Shown here: positions 15,600-22,614 of the stretch, one piece after another
How positions within the stretch are numbered: the stretch's first letter is position 1
Layout: every line of letters starts with the position of its first letter
Assembly (NCBI GenBank): GCA_003598135.1
Contig: QZKA01000018.1
Location: 1 to 42,405, forward strand
Reading direction: 5' to 3'
Source of the DNA: Candidatus Omnitrophota bacterium
Lineage (GTDB): Bacteria > Omnitrophota > Gorgyraeia > Gygaellales > Profunditerraquicolaceae
DNA: 42,405 nt
Made by a program: the position numbers and the translations under genes
Notes under the pieces: generated by a model
Told to the model about the DNA's origin: nothing
Database searches by the model: none
What the model saw: the letters and a program-made list of their open reading frames with translations, nothing else

Positions 15600-16352
15600 A
15601 TGAAGACGCGCAGGTATCAAAAACGCATTTACAGAGATTGGGTTCGCACCGGAAAACTTAAAAAAACGCACGTGATTGTGCAAGAGACAGATCTGGCAGT
15701 CTATTGTGATACGGCAGCTGATCCGTTATTTATCGAAAAGAGGGTACGATTGTACCGCCGGCAGATCGAAGGCTATATAGCCAAAGACAGGCGGTTCCTC
15801 GAGTCATTAAGGCCCGTTGAGGTGGAGTTGCGCGCGCCCCCTATCGTAAAAAATATGGCGGCGCAGGCAAAGAAGGCAAATGTGGGCCCCATGGCTGCAG
15901 TTGCCGGTGCGATTGCTGAAGCCGTGGGAAAAGATTTGTTAAGGAGGGGGCACCAAGAGGTTATTGTCGAAAACGGCGGAGACATTTTCTTAAAAATAAA
16001 AAAACCTCGCCTCATCGGCTTCTATGCAGGGGTATCGCGTTTCTCAGGCAGCATTGCGCTTAAGGTGCGCCCCGCAGATACGCCTGAAGGCATATGCGCC
16101 TCATCCGGGACAGTAGGTCATTCCTTGAGTTTTGGTTGTGCCGATAGCGTTGCCGTCATCTCAAAGAACGCCGCATTAGCTGACGCAGTTGCCACGGCGT
16201 GCGCAAACCTTGTCTGCCCTAAACAAGATTTATCCAAAGCCGTTGCCTTTGCGCGCTCGATTAAAGGCATCAAGGGCGTGGTGATAATAACCAGAGACAA
16301 TCTCGCCAGCTGGGGCAACGTTACTTTCTCGGTAAAAAGGCAAAAAAAATAA
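15600..16352 (+). CDS. UPF0280 (ApbE-superfamily-like) protein
   Basis: The 250-residue protein matches UPF0280, a family related to the FAD:protein FMN transferase ApbE. Visible blocks are PIVKNMAAQAKKANVGPMAAVAGAIAEAVG, then IVENGGDIFLK (a flavin-binding-type motif in ApbE relatives), then GICASSGTVGHSLSFGCADSVAVIS, and the ADAVATACAN helix. Function is not established; flavin transfer or thiamine-related repair has been proposed for relatives. It is the last gene of the first series, 13 bases after the HAD gene with GAGGA as ribosome binding site. No convincing terminator follows it. The next 235 bases hold only the promoter and hairpin of the next operon. Confidence 0.85.
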   Translation: MKTRRYQKRIYRDWVRTGKLKKTHVIVQETDLAVYCDTAADPLFIEKRVRLYRRQIEGYIAKDRRFLESLRPVEVELRAPPIVKNMAAQAKKANVGPMAAVAGAIAEAVGKDLLRRGHQEVIVENGGDIFLKIKKPRLIGFYAGVSRFSGSIALKVRPADTPEGICASSGTVGHSLSFGCADSVAVISKNAALADAVATACANLVCPKQDLSKAVAFARSIKGIKGVVIITRDNLASWGNVTFSVKRQKK

Positions 16353-16453
16353 TAATTTTCTTGAACCGGCAGCAATAAAGGCAGTTTTTTTCAAAAAAGC
16401 ATTCACCCGTCGGGAAAATTCACATTTCTGTCGTAAATTTTTATAAAAAAATC

Positions 16454-16482
16454 TTGACAATATATAGTATATACAGTATGAT
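16454..16482 (+). promoter_or_regulatory. Near-consensus sigma70 promoter for the ATP-grasp/KamA operon
   Basis: TTGACA at 16454-16459 is followed after exactly 17 bases by TATGAT at 16477-16482. The predicted start of transcription is near 16489, giving a leader of about 100 bases before the ATG at 16588. This is one of the strongest promoter matches in the window. Confidence 0.8.
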
Positions 16483-16547
16483 ACAAGTAAATAAAATAAG
16501 GGACGGAGGTTGAAAATTTAAATTGAAAAAGTAGGAAGTATTCTAAA

Positions 16548-16579
16548 GGGCTCTTGATTCAAAAGGAGCCTATTTTTTT
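16548..16579 (+). terminator. Terminator-like hairpin in the leader of the ATP-grasp operon
   Basis: GGCTC at 16549-16553 pairs with GAGCC at 16566-16570. A G-U pair and an A-U pair extend the stem to 7 bp with an 8-base loop, and a run of seven T (16573-16579) follows directly. It lies between the strong promoter and the ATG at 16588, so it could act as an attenuator, or end a short RNA of about 90 nt (16489-16579). Confidence 0.6.
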
Positions 16580-16587
16580 AAGTTGAT

Positions 16588-17580
16588 ATGAAAACCATAG
16601 GATTAACATACGATTTAAAGACAGATTATAAGTTCAGAGACGATGACCCGCCTGATGCCGCCGCGGAATTCGACCATCCCTCTACTATCGATGTAATCGC
16701 TCGCGCCATAGAATCCCAGGGCTTTAAGATAAAACGTATCGGAAATGTTGAGAGCCTCTTGGAAAAGGTGGATACCCTAAACGTGGATATAGTCTTTAAT
16801 ATCTCGGAGGGGATTTCCGGAAGGAACCGCGAATCGCAAGTTCCTATGTTGCTTGAGATGCGGGGCATCCCTTTCGTGGGCGCGGATGCGCTTACGCTGG
16901 GAGTAACCCTCGATAAAATCATGGCAAAAAAGATCTTTATCGCCGAAGGAATACCCACTCCGAAATTTTTTGAGATCAAGAATATCTCGGAAAATCATTT
17001 ACACATCGATCATCTTAAATTCCCTTTGATTGTAAAACCGCGCTTTGAGGGTTCCTCAAAGGGCCTAAGCGAGTCTTCCCGGGTCGAAAGCATAGATGAA
17101 CTTAAGAAGCAGGCAGAATACATCATCACTACTTACAAACAGCCCGCGCTCGTAGAAGAATTCATCCGCGGGGAAGAGCTGACAGTCGCCCTGATAGGTA
17201 ATGACCCGCCTGAAGTGCTGCCTCCGGTACACATCAAGATCGACGGCAAATATAAACTCCATGATAAGTTTTATACATTTGAACGCATTGTTTCAGACAG
17301 ATTGGAGTATATCTGTCCTGCGCGTATCAGCCAGGAGCTGAAGAAAGAATTGTCTGAGATTGCCTTGAAGGTATACGATACTGTTGAATGCAGGGATTTC
17401 GGGAGGGTGGATTTCAGGGTTGACGAAAACGGTAAGCCCTATGCGCTCGAAATTAATCCCCTTCCTTCTTTGTCTACCGAAGACGTATTCATGGTGGTGG
17501 CAAAGGCGATAGGCATTACGTATGAAGAGATAATCGGCAGGATATTACACAGCGCCCTTAAGAGGCATAACCTCAATTAA
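16588..17580 (+). CDS. D-Ala-D-Ala-ligase-like ATP-grasp enzyme, first copy
   Basis: A 330-residue ATP-grasp protein of the Ddl superfamily. The ATP-grasp core is complete: Lys150 in LIVKPRFEGSSKG, the hinge LVEEFIRGEELTV (E190-E191), and the metal-binding Asp275 and E288/N290 in DFRVDENGKPYALEINPLP. It is not a canonical Ddl. The N-terminus lacks the GG.S.E..VS motif and instead has LTYDLK and a FNISEG block at 70-75. The usual EINT.PG end is EINPLPS, and the Ddl Tyr/Ser active-site loop is not recognisable. ATP-grasp ligases of this type join a carboxylate to an amine via an acyl-phosphate. The second copy follows with no gap, then KamA. Confidence 0.8.
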   Translation: MKTIGLTYDLKTDYKFRDDDPPDAAAEFDHPSTIDVIARAIESQGFKIKRIGNVESLLEKVDTLNVDIVFNISEGISGRNRESQVPMLLEMRGIPFVGADALTLGVTLDKIMAKKIFIAEGIPTPKFFEIKNISENHLHIDHLKFPLIVKPRFEGSSKGLSESSRVESIDELKKQAEYIITTYKQPALVEEFIRGEELTVALIGNDPPEVLPPVHIKIDGKYKLHDKFYTFERIVSDRLEYICPARISQELKKELSEIALKVYDTVECRDFGRVDFRVDENGKPYALEINPLPSLSTEDVFMVVAKAIGITYEEIIGRILHSALKRHNLN

Positions 17581-18576
17581 ATGAAAGTAGCGCTTACCTA
17601 CAATTTGAAAAAGGAAGACGAAAGCAAGCCTCCGGATTATTTTTCCGAATTTGATTCCGAAGAAACAATAAAGGCCATTGCTTCTGCCCTTTTCGCGAAA
17701 GGCCACTCGGTCATTTCTATCGACGCTGCACAGCGAGATATATTTACCTGTCTTAAAAAGCATGCGCCCGACATGGTATTCAATATCGCCGAAGGGACCT
17801 CTAACAGACTGCGCGAATCGGAAATACCGGCGATACTCGATTTCTTAAAAATTCCCTATACCGGCTCAAACACCGTCGCGTTAGCGCTCGCACTTAACAA
17901 AGGCATCACCAAAAAAATCCTTAGGGCGGACAATATCCCTACTCCTCCTTTCCAGATTTTCGTCAAAGGCAATGAACCGCTCAATCCAGCCTTACGCTTC
18001 CCCCTCATTGTAAAGCCTAACCGTGAAGGCTCCGCGAAGGGAATTAATGTTACCAATGTGGTGCAGACGCGCGAAGGCCTTTATGCCAAAATCAAAGAGG
18101 TCATTACGCTCTATAAACATGAAGCACTGGTCGAGGAATTTATCGAGGGCAGGGAGCTGACCGTCGGCATCTTAGAAAACGGCAAGACAACGGTGCTGCC
18201 TATTCTTGAAATCGATTTCTCTACGTGTGCAAAGAGCGGGGAATATTTTTATTCGTGGAGGATGAAAGAATACCAGGGAGATGCAGAGATGGGGCTTACC
18301 CCCACTTTCCACTGTCCCGCAGATCTCGATAAAGAGACAGAGCAGACGATAAAAGACGTTGCCTTAAGGACCCATCGTGCCGTCGGATGCCAGGATATAT
18401 CGCGTACGGATATCCGTTTAAGCAAAGAGAATATCCCTTACGTGTTGGAGATAAATCCTTTGCCCGGCCTTAATCCTAAAGAATCAAATTTTCCTTTAAT
18501 GGCGTATGCGGCAGGCATGAAATACGAGGATCTTATAGAGGCGATATTGTTGAGCGCCTCAGAAAGGAAGGGTTAA
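17581..18576 (+). CDS. D-Ala-D-Ala-ligase-like ATP-grasp enzyme, second copy
   Basis: A 331-residue paralogue of the preceding gene, starting with ATG immediately after its stop. It shares LTYNLK at the start, VFNIAEG (residues 66-72), the ATP-grasp Lys145 in LIVKPNREGSAKG, the hinge LVEEFIEGRELTV, and Asp277 with E290/N292 in LEINPLPGLNP. The loop at about 215-240 differs completely (KSGEYFYSWRMKEYQ here, KYKLHDKFYTFERI in the first copy). In Ddl relatives this region contacts the second substrate. The two copies therefore probably accept different substrates, as in two successive ligation steps. Substrates are unknown. It is co-transcribed with KamA, whose TTG start lies 2 bases downstream. 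Confidence 0.8.
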   Translation: MKVALTYNLKKEDESKPPDYFSEFDSEETIKAIASALFAKGHSVISIDAAQRDIFTCLKKHAPDMVFNIAEGTSNRLRESEIPAILDFLKIPYTGSNTVALALALNKGITKKILRADNIPTPPFQIFVKGNEPLNPALRFPLIVKPNREGSAKGINVTNVVQTREGLYAKIKEVITLYKHEALVEEFIEGRELTVGILENGKTTVLPILEIDFSTCAKSGEYFYSWRMKEYQGDAEMGLTPTFHCPADLDKETEQTIKDVALRTHRAVGCQDISRTDIRLSKENIPYVLEINPLPGLNPKESNFPLMAYAAGMKYEDLIEAILLSASERKG

Positions 18577-18577
18577 A

Positions 18578-19777
18578 TTGAGCAATAGTCTGCATAGCAA
18601 TCCGCTGGCTACCGAGAATCAGAAAACAACACAGGAGTCCGTGGTAACCGCTCGCCCTTCGCGTAGGCCGCTCGATTATCAACAGATAAGCCTTTTTAAG
18701 GATGTCAATCCCCTGGATTGGGAAGATTGGCATTGGCAGCTGAAAAATCGCGTTAGTAAGCTTGAACAGGTTTCTCAGATAATAAAACTTACACCAGAAG
18801 AAGAACAAGGAATCAGAAATGCCAAAGGCAGGATGGCTATGACGGTGACGCCTTACTGGATCGCGCTGGCTGACCCAGATGACCCTACCTGTCCCATGAG
18901 GCGTCAATGTATCCCCACCGCTCAAGAGTTTAAGGTGAGCCCCCATGAAATGGTTGATCCTTGCGGTGAAGACAATAATTCTCCTGCCCCGCACCTGGTA
19001 CATCGTTATCCTGACCGCATACTGCTGCTGGCAACCGAATCATGCGCTATGTATTGCCGGCATTGTACTAGGCGCAGGCTGGTAGGCCACGTGCAGGAAT
19101 CGGAAAATTACTCGAATAAATGGGATGCGGCACTTGAATATTTGCGCTCCAACAAAAAGATCCGCGACGTGCTCATTTCCGGGGGGGATCCCTTATTACT
19201 TGAGGACGGGGTCCTGGATGAGCTACTCAAGAAGGTGCGCAGTATTCCGCATATAGAGTTTTTGCGTATTGGCACGCGCATTCCGGTAACTCTGCCCCAG
19301 CGCATTACTGATAATCTTATTGCTATTTTGAAGAAGTACGCCCCTCTGTGGATAAGCATACATTTCAATCACCCGAAAGAGATTACCAAACGTACCAAGA
19401 GCGCCTGTGGTCTACTTGCCGATGCCGGGTTCCCCCTGGGTAGCCAGACGGTACTTCTTTCAGGTATAAACGACAGGCCCTATATTATGCGCAGGCTTAT
19501 GCATGAGCTTTTAAAAATAAGGGTGAGGCCATACTACATATACCAGTGTGATCTGGTGCGGGGCACACAGCATTTCAGGACTCCGGTGAGCGTAGGCATC
19601 AATATCATCGAGAAGCTCAGGGGCCATACTTCAGGCTATGCGGTTCCGGTGTATGTCATTGATGCTCCCGGAGGAGGCGGTAAGATACCTATCGGGCCTA
19701 ACTATATTCTTTCTCAGGCAAAAGGCAAATACGTCATCCGCAACTACAAGAATAAGGTCTACGCCTACCTAGAGTAA
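18578..19777 (+). CDS. kamA: Lysine 2,3-aminomutase-family radical SAM enzyme
   Basis: The 399-residue protein is a KamA/AblA-type enzyme, which converts L-lysine to L-beta-lysine using PLP, S-adenosylmethionine and a 4Fe-4S cluster. The cluster Cys are C156, C160 and C163 (CAMYCRHC). The PLP Lys is K369 in DAPGGGGK. The two Asp that bind the lysine side chain in the clostridial enzyme (D293, D330) are matched by D325 (YQCD) and D362 (IDAP), which favours lysine as substrate. The clostridial zinc site is missing: its first Cys is Arg300 here, and the protein ends before the C-terminal Cys cluster. The start is TTG. The upstream partners are two ATP-grasp ligases, not the acetyltransferase AblB. 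Confidence 0.85.
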   Translation: MSNSLHSNPLATENQKTTQESVVTARPSRRPLDYQQISLFKDVNPLDWEDWHWQLKNRVSKLEQVSQIIKLTPEEEQGIRNAKGRMAMTVTPYWIALADPDDPTCPMRRQCIPTAQEFKVSPHEMVDPCGEDNNSPAPHLVHRYPDRILLLATESCAMYCRHCTRRRLVGHVQESENYSNKWDAALEYLRSNKKIRDVLISGGDPLLLEDGVLDELLKKVRSIPHIEFLRIGTRIPVTLPQRITDNLIAILKKYAPLWISIHFNHPKEITKRTKSACGLLADAGFPLGSQTVLLSGINDRPYIMRRLMHELLKIRVRPYYIYQCDLVRGTQHFRTPVSVGINIIEKLRGHTSGYAVPVYVIDAPGGGGKIPIGPNYILSQAKGKYVIRNYKNKVYAYLE

Positions 19778-19816
19778 TAGCCTTTCTTTAAAAAGAGCGC
19801 GACAGGCTCATTTTGC

Positions 19817-19845
19817 TTGACCCGTTTTTCCAACTAGTATATAAT
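19817..19845 (+). promoter_or_regulatory. Sigma70-type promoter for the EF-G-like gene
   Basis: TTGACC at 19817-19822 and TATAAT at 19840-19845 are separated by 17 bases. The -10 element lies within CTAGTATATAAT, a 12-base word repeated exactly at the promoter at 34904-34931. The leader to the ATG at 19892 is about 40 bases and holds a clear AAGGAG at 19876-19881. Confidence 0.75.
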
Positions 19846-19891
19846 AATATTCCCTTGTTTTTATTCTTAAAGCATAAGGAGATTATTGCCT

Positions 19892-21847
19892 ATGAGCGCC
19901 AAGAATAAAAGAAATATCATCCTCCTGGGGCATGCCCAATCCGGTAAAACCTTCCTTTCAGAAGCACTGCTGTATGCCTGCAAGGCCACCACTCGCAAGG
20001 GAGCAGTCACCGACGGTACGACAGTCAGCGACTATAGCCCTGACGAGATAGAGAGAAAAAGCTCCATTAACTCAAGCCTTTTGTACTGCGATTACAAAGA
20101 GAACAGGATCCAGATTATCGATGCGCCCGGCTATGCGGATTTCTTCGGTGAGGTTATCTCGGGGGTGAGGGCAGTAGATGGCGCGGTGGTCGTCATTGAT
20201 GCAACGGCCGGCGTTGAGGTCGGTACAGAGCGGGCCTGGCAGCTGTTAGAGCAAGCCGATCTTCCCTGTAGTATATTTATCAATAAAATAGACAAAGAAG
20301 GCACAAGCGTCAGCAAAATTATTTCGGAAATCAGAGAACGGCTTTCCAAGAAGGCCGTGTGCGTAGATTCGTTTGAATCCGGAGAGCTCGTTGAGATTAT
20401 TGCCGAAAGCGACGATAAGCTTCTTGAGAAATACCTTGAAGGCACGAAACTCTCCCAGGAGGAATTGATAAAGGGCCTAAAAGATGCGGTGATAAAGCGC
20501 AAGGTATTTCCCCTCCTTGCTGGTTCTGCATTGGCCGACAAAGGAATATCTGAATTATTGGAAGTAGTATGTCGCTATATGCCTAGTCCCCTTGAAAGAC
20601 CGGTCATAGACGCAAAAAACCCCCTTAAGCCCGAGGAGGCAAAAGAGGTTGTCCCGCAAGAAGGAGGGCCTTTTAAGGCTTTTGTCTTTAAGACCATTTC
20701 CGATCCTTATGTAGGGCAATTAACGCTTCTGCGTGTGTTTGCCGGTACCTTGGCTGCAAACACCGGGTTTTATAACGCTAATAAAGCGGCTAAGGAAAGG
20801 ATAGGCCCGATTTACCTCTTGCAGGGCAAAGAGCAGCGGGCGATTGAATCAGCAATATGCGGCGACATAGTTGCGATTGCAAAACTTAAAGAGGCGAGCA
20901 CTTCCGATTCGCTGTGTGAAGAAAAAGACCAGGTGTTGTTTGACCCCATTGTATTTCCTGACCCGGTCATCTCTGCCTCGGTGAAGCCCAAATCTCGCCA
21001 TGACGAAGATAAAATCTCTGGCGCCTTAAGCAAGCTCGCTGCGGAAGACCCGACCTTCAAAATAAGCCACGATTCTCAAACAAAAGAATTAATTATTTCG
21101 GGGCTCGGAGATTTACATCTTGCGGTTATGGTTGAAAGGATGAAGAAGCGGTTCAGCGTTGAAGTTGACTTAGGGACCCCCAAAGTGTCGTATAAAGAGA
21201 CGATTACCAAGAGTGCGAAAGTCCAGGGTAAGTTTAAGCGCCAGTCAGGCGGCCGGGGTCAGTATGGAGATGTGTGGATTGAGACCGCTCCACTTGGGCG
21301 GGGCAAGGGGCTTGAGTTTGTGGATAAGATTTTCGGCGGGGCCATCCCCCGTAATTACATCCCTTCGGTGGAAAAGGGTGTTTCGCAGGCATGCCTTGAA
21401 GGCGCGGTAGCCGGTTATCCGATAGAAGACATCCGGGTGACGCTCTTCGATGGTTCTTACCATGAAGTTGATTCTTCGGATATGGCCTTTCAGATTGCCG
21501 GGTCAATGGCTTTAAGAAAAGCCGTACTTGAGGCAGGGCCGGTGCTGCTTGAGCCTATTATGGACGTGGATATTACAATCCCCGAAGATTATCTAGGCGC
21601 GATTTCCGGAGACGTGAATTCCCGCCGCGGCCGGATCATGGGAATGGACATAAAAGGTAAATTACAGGTAGTAAAAGCCCAGGTTCCGCAGGCAGAGATG
21701 TTTACCTACGCAAACGATTTGCGTTCGCTTACCGGCGGCAGAGGCTCGTATAGTATGCGTTTTTCTCATTATGAAGAGGTCCCGCATAAAATAGCTTCGG
21801 CCATTATAAGCAAATACCAAGAAAGTAAGAAACAGGAAGAGCAGTAA
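19892..21847 (+). CDS. EF-G-like translational GTPase (second-type EF-G paralogue)
   Basis: The 651-residue protein has the five-domain layout of elongation factor G. The G domain shows G13-T20 (GHAQSGKT), DAPGYADF and NKID; domain II, domain IV with KFKRQSGGRGQYGDV, and a C-terminal RGRIMGMD/SLTGGRGSYSMRFSHYEEVP region follow. The switch-I motif RGIT of ribosomal EF-G is replaced by a RKSSI sequence, and the protein is shorter than EF-G (about 690). This places it with the EF-G-like paralogues (such as Thermus EF-G-2) whose cellular task is unclear. The ATG at 19892 is preferred over TTG 19886 because AAGGAG lies 10 bases upstream. Confidence 0.85.
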   Translation: MSAKNKRNIILLGHAQSGKTFLSEALLYACKATTRKGAVTDGTTVSDYSPDEIERKSSINSSLLYCDYKENRIQIIDAPGYADFFGEVISGVRAVDGAVVVIDATAGVEVGTERAWQLLEQADLPCSIFINKIDKEGTSVSKIISEIRERLSKKAVCVDSFESGELVEIIAESDDKLLEKYLEGTKLSQEELIKGLKDAVIKRKVFPLLAGSALADKGISELLEVVCRYMPSPLERPVIDAKNPLKPEEAKEVVPQEGGPFKAFVFKTISDPYVGQLTLLRVFAGTLAANTGFYNANKAAKERIGPIYLLQGKEQRAIESAICGDIVAIAKLKEASTSDSLCEEKDQVLFDPIVFPDPVISASVKPKSRHDEDKISGALSKLAAEDPTFKISHDSQTKELIISGLGDLHLAVMVERMKKRFSVEVDLGTPKVSYKETITKSAKVQGKFKRQSGGRGQYGDVWIETAPLGRGKGLEFVDKIFGGAIPRNYIPSVEKGVSQACLEGAVAGYPIEDIRVTLFDGSYHEVDSSDMAFQIAGSMALRKAVLEAGPVLLEPIMDVDITIPEDYLGAISGDVNSRRGRIMGMDIKGKLQVVKAQVPQAEMFTYANDLRSLTGGRGSYSMRFSHYEEVPHKIASAIISKYQESKKQEEQ

Positions 21848-21890
21848 CATTGTACAATTCTTCCTTATTCATCAACATCAAGGCCTTGCC

Positions 21891-22592
21891 ATGAAAATTG
21901 GAATTGTTTCAATTTCTGATATCCCCGTGGGCATGCGTGCTATTAAAGACGAGCGCCTCGACGCAGTGTATACGCTTAGTAAATCAAAGAAAAAGACCTA
22001 TTGCCAAGTCGAGATAATTCCAGAAGCCACTCTTTTGGATGCGGACGCACTTTTAGTACGCAAGGATTCTCTGACTGATCTTATCTTAAAAGACCTGGAG
22101 TTTGTAGAAAACAGATTAACCCGCGTCTCGGATGATTCAGAGAAAACAGTGTTAGGGAAATTGAAAACCGTACTCGAGAATGAACATTGTATTTTCACAA
22201 GCGTTTTGAATGCCGAAGAAAAACGGCAGCTTTGCGGGTACGGGCTTCTGACCAATAGGCCGATAACCCTCTTGGTGCCGCAGGAGCAGCCTGATTATAA
22301 TGCGGCCCTATTCAAGACGTTGCACGAAGGAGGTTTTATCAATTTCTTGACCACGGGAGAAAAAGAATCTCGGTCGTGGTTGATCAAGAAAGGCGCTACT
22401 GCCTGGGAGGCTGCCGGGGTAATTCATTCGGATATCCAGAAAGGTTTTATACGTGCCGAGATTATCAGTTACGATGATTTTATCCGTTCAGGTGGGGAGG
22501 TCCCGGCTAAGCAGGCAGGAAAATTACGTCTGGAGCAAAAAGAGTATGTCATGCAGGATGCGGATTTAGCGAATTTTCGCTTTAACAAATAA
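21891..22592 (+). CDS. YchF-related protein lacking the GTPase domain (DUF933)
   Basis: A 233-residue protein aligned by eye with the second half of YchF/Obg-like ATPases. Residues 60-116 match the YchF helical arm (DLEFVENRL...LGKLKTVLE), and LLTNRPITLLV (119-129) matches the LLTaKP strand that follows it. Residues 148-233 are the TGS/DUF933 domain, with GFINFLTTGEKESRSW, AWEAAGVIHSDIQKGFIRAE and a final DADLANFRF. The first 60 residues begin MKIGIV like YchF, but the P-loop (GLPNVGKS) and the other G motifs are absent. It cannot bind nucleotide in the usual way and may be a dominant partner or antitoxin-like regulator of full YchF. It lies 43 bases after the EF-G-like gene. Confidence 0.75.
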   Translation: MKIGIVSISDIPVGMRAIKDERLDAVYTLSKSKKKTYCQVEIIPEATLLDADALLVRKDSLTDLILKDLEFVENRLTRVSDDSEKTVLGKLKTVLENEHCIFTSVLNAEEKRQLCGYGLLTNRPITLLVPQEQPDYNAALFKTLHEGGFINFLTTGEKESRSWLIKKGATAWEAAGVIHSDIQKGFIRAEIISYDDFIRSGGEVPAKQAGKLRLEQKEYVMQDADLANFRFNK

Positions 22593-22614
22593 GGAGCAAC
22601 AGGAGAGCAAAAGA

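Noticed and set aside
16353-16453. AT-rich stretch with poly-T/poly-A after the UPF0280 gene, considered as a terminator
   Set aside because: No GC-rich stem precedes the T-run at 16385; only direct GGCAG copies are present.
16588-18576. Both ATP-grasp genes considered as ordinary ddl genes for cell-wall D-Ala-D-Ala
   Set aside because: The N-terminal Ddl motif and the EINT.PG ending are missing, and no mur, fts or alr gene is nearby.
19787-19816. Possible terminator after kamA (GAGC/GCTC stem followed by ATTTTG)
   Set aside because: The stem has only 4 bp and the T-run is short. It also abuts the -35 box of the next promoter. Weak evidence.
19886-19891. TTG start for the EF-G-like gene
   Set aside because: It would be only 4 bases from AAGGAG; the ATG at 19892 has the normal 10-base distance.
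21835-21864. GGAAGA/TCTTCC stem enclosing the palindrome ATTGTACAAT at the end of the EF-G-like gene
   Set aside because: The stem is 6 bp with long unpaired stretches and no T-run follows, so it is too weak to call a terminator.
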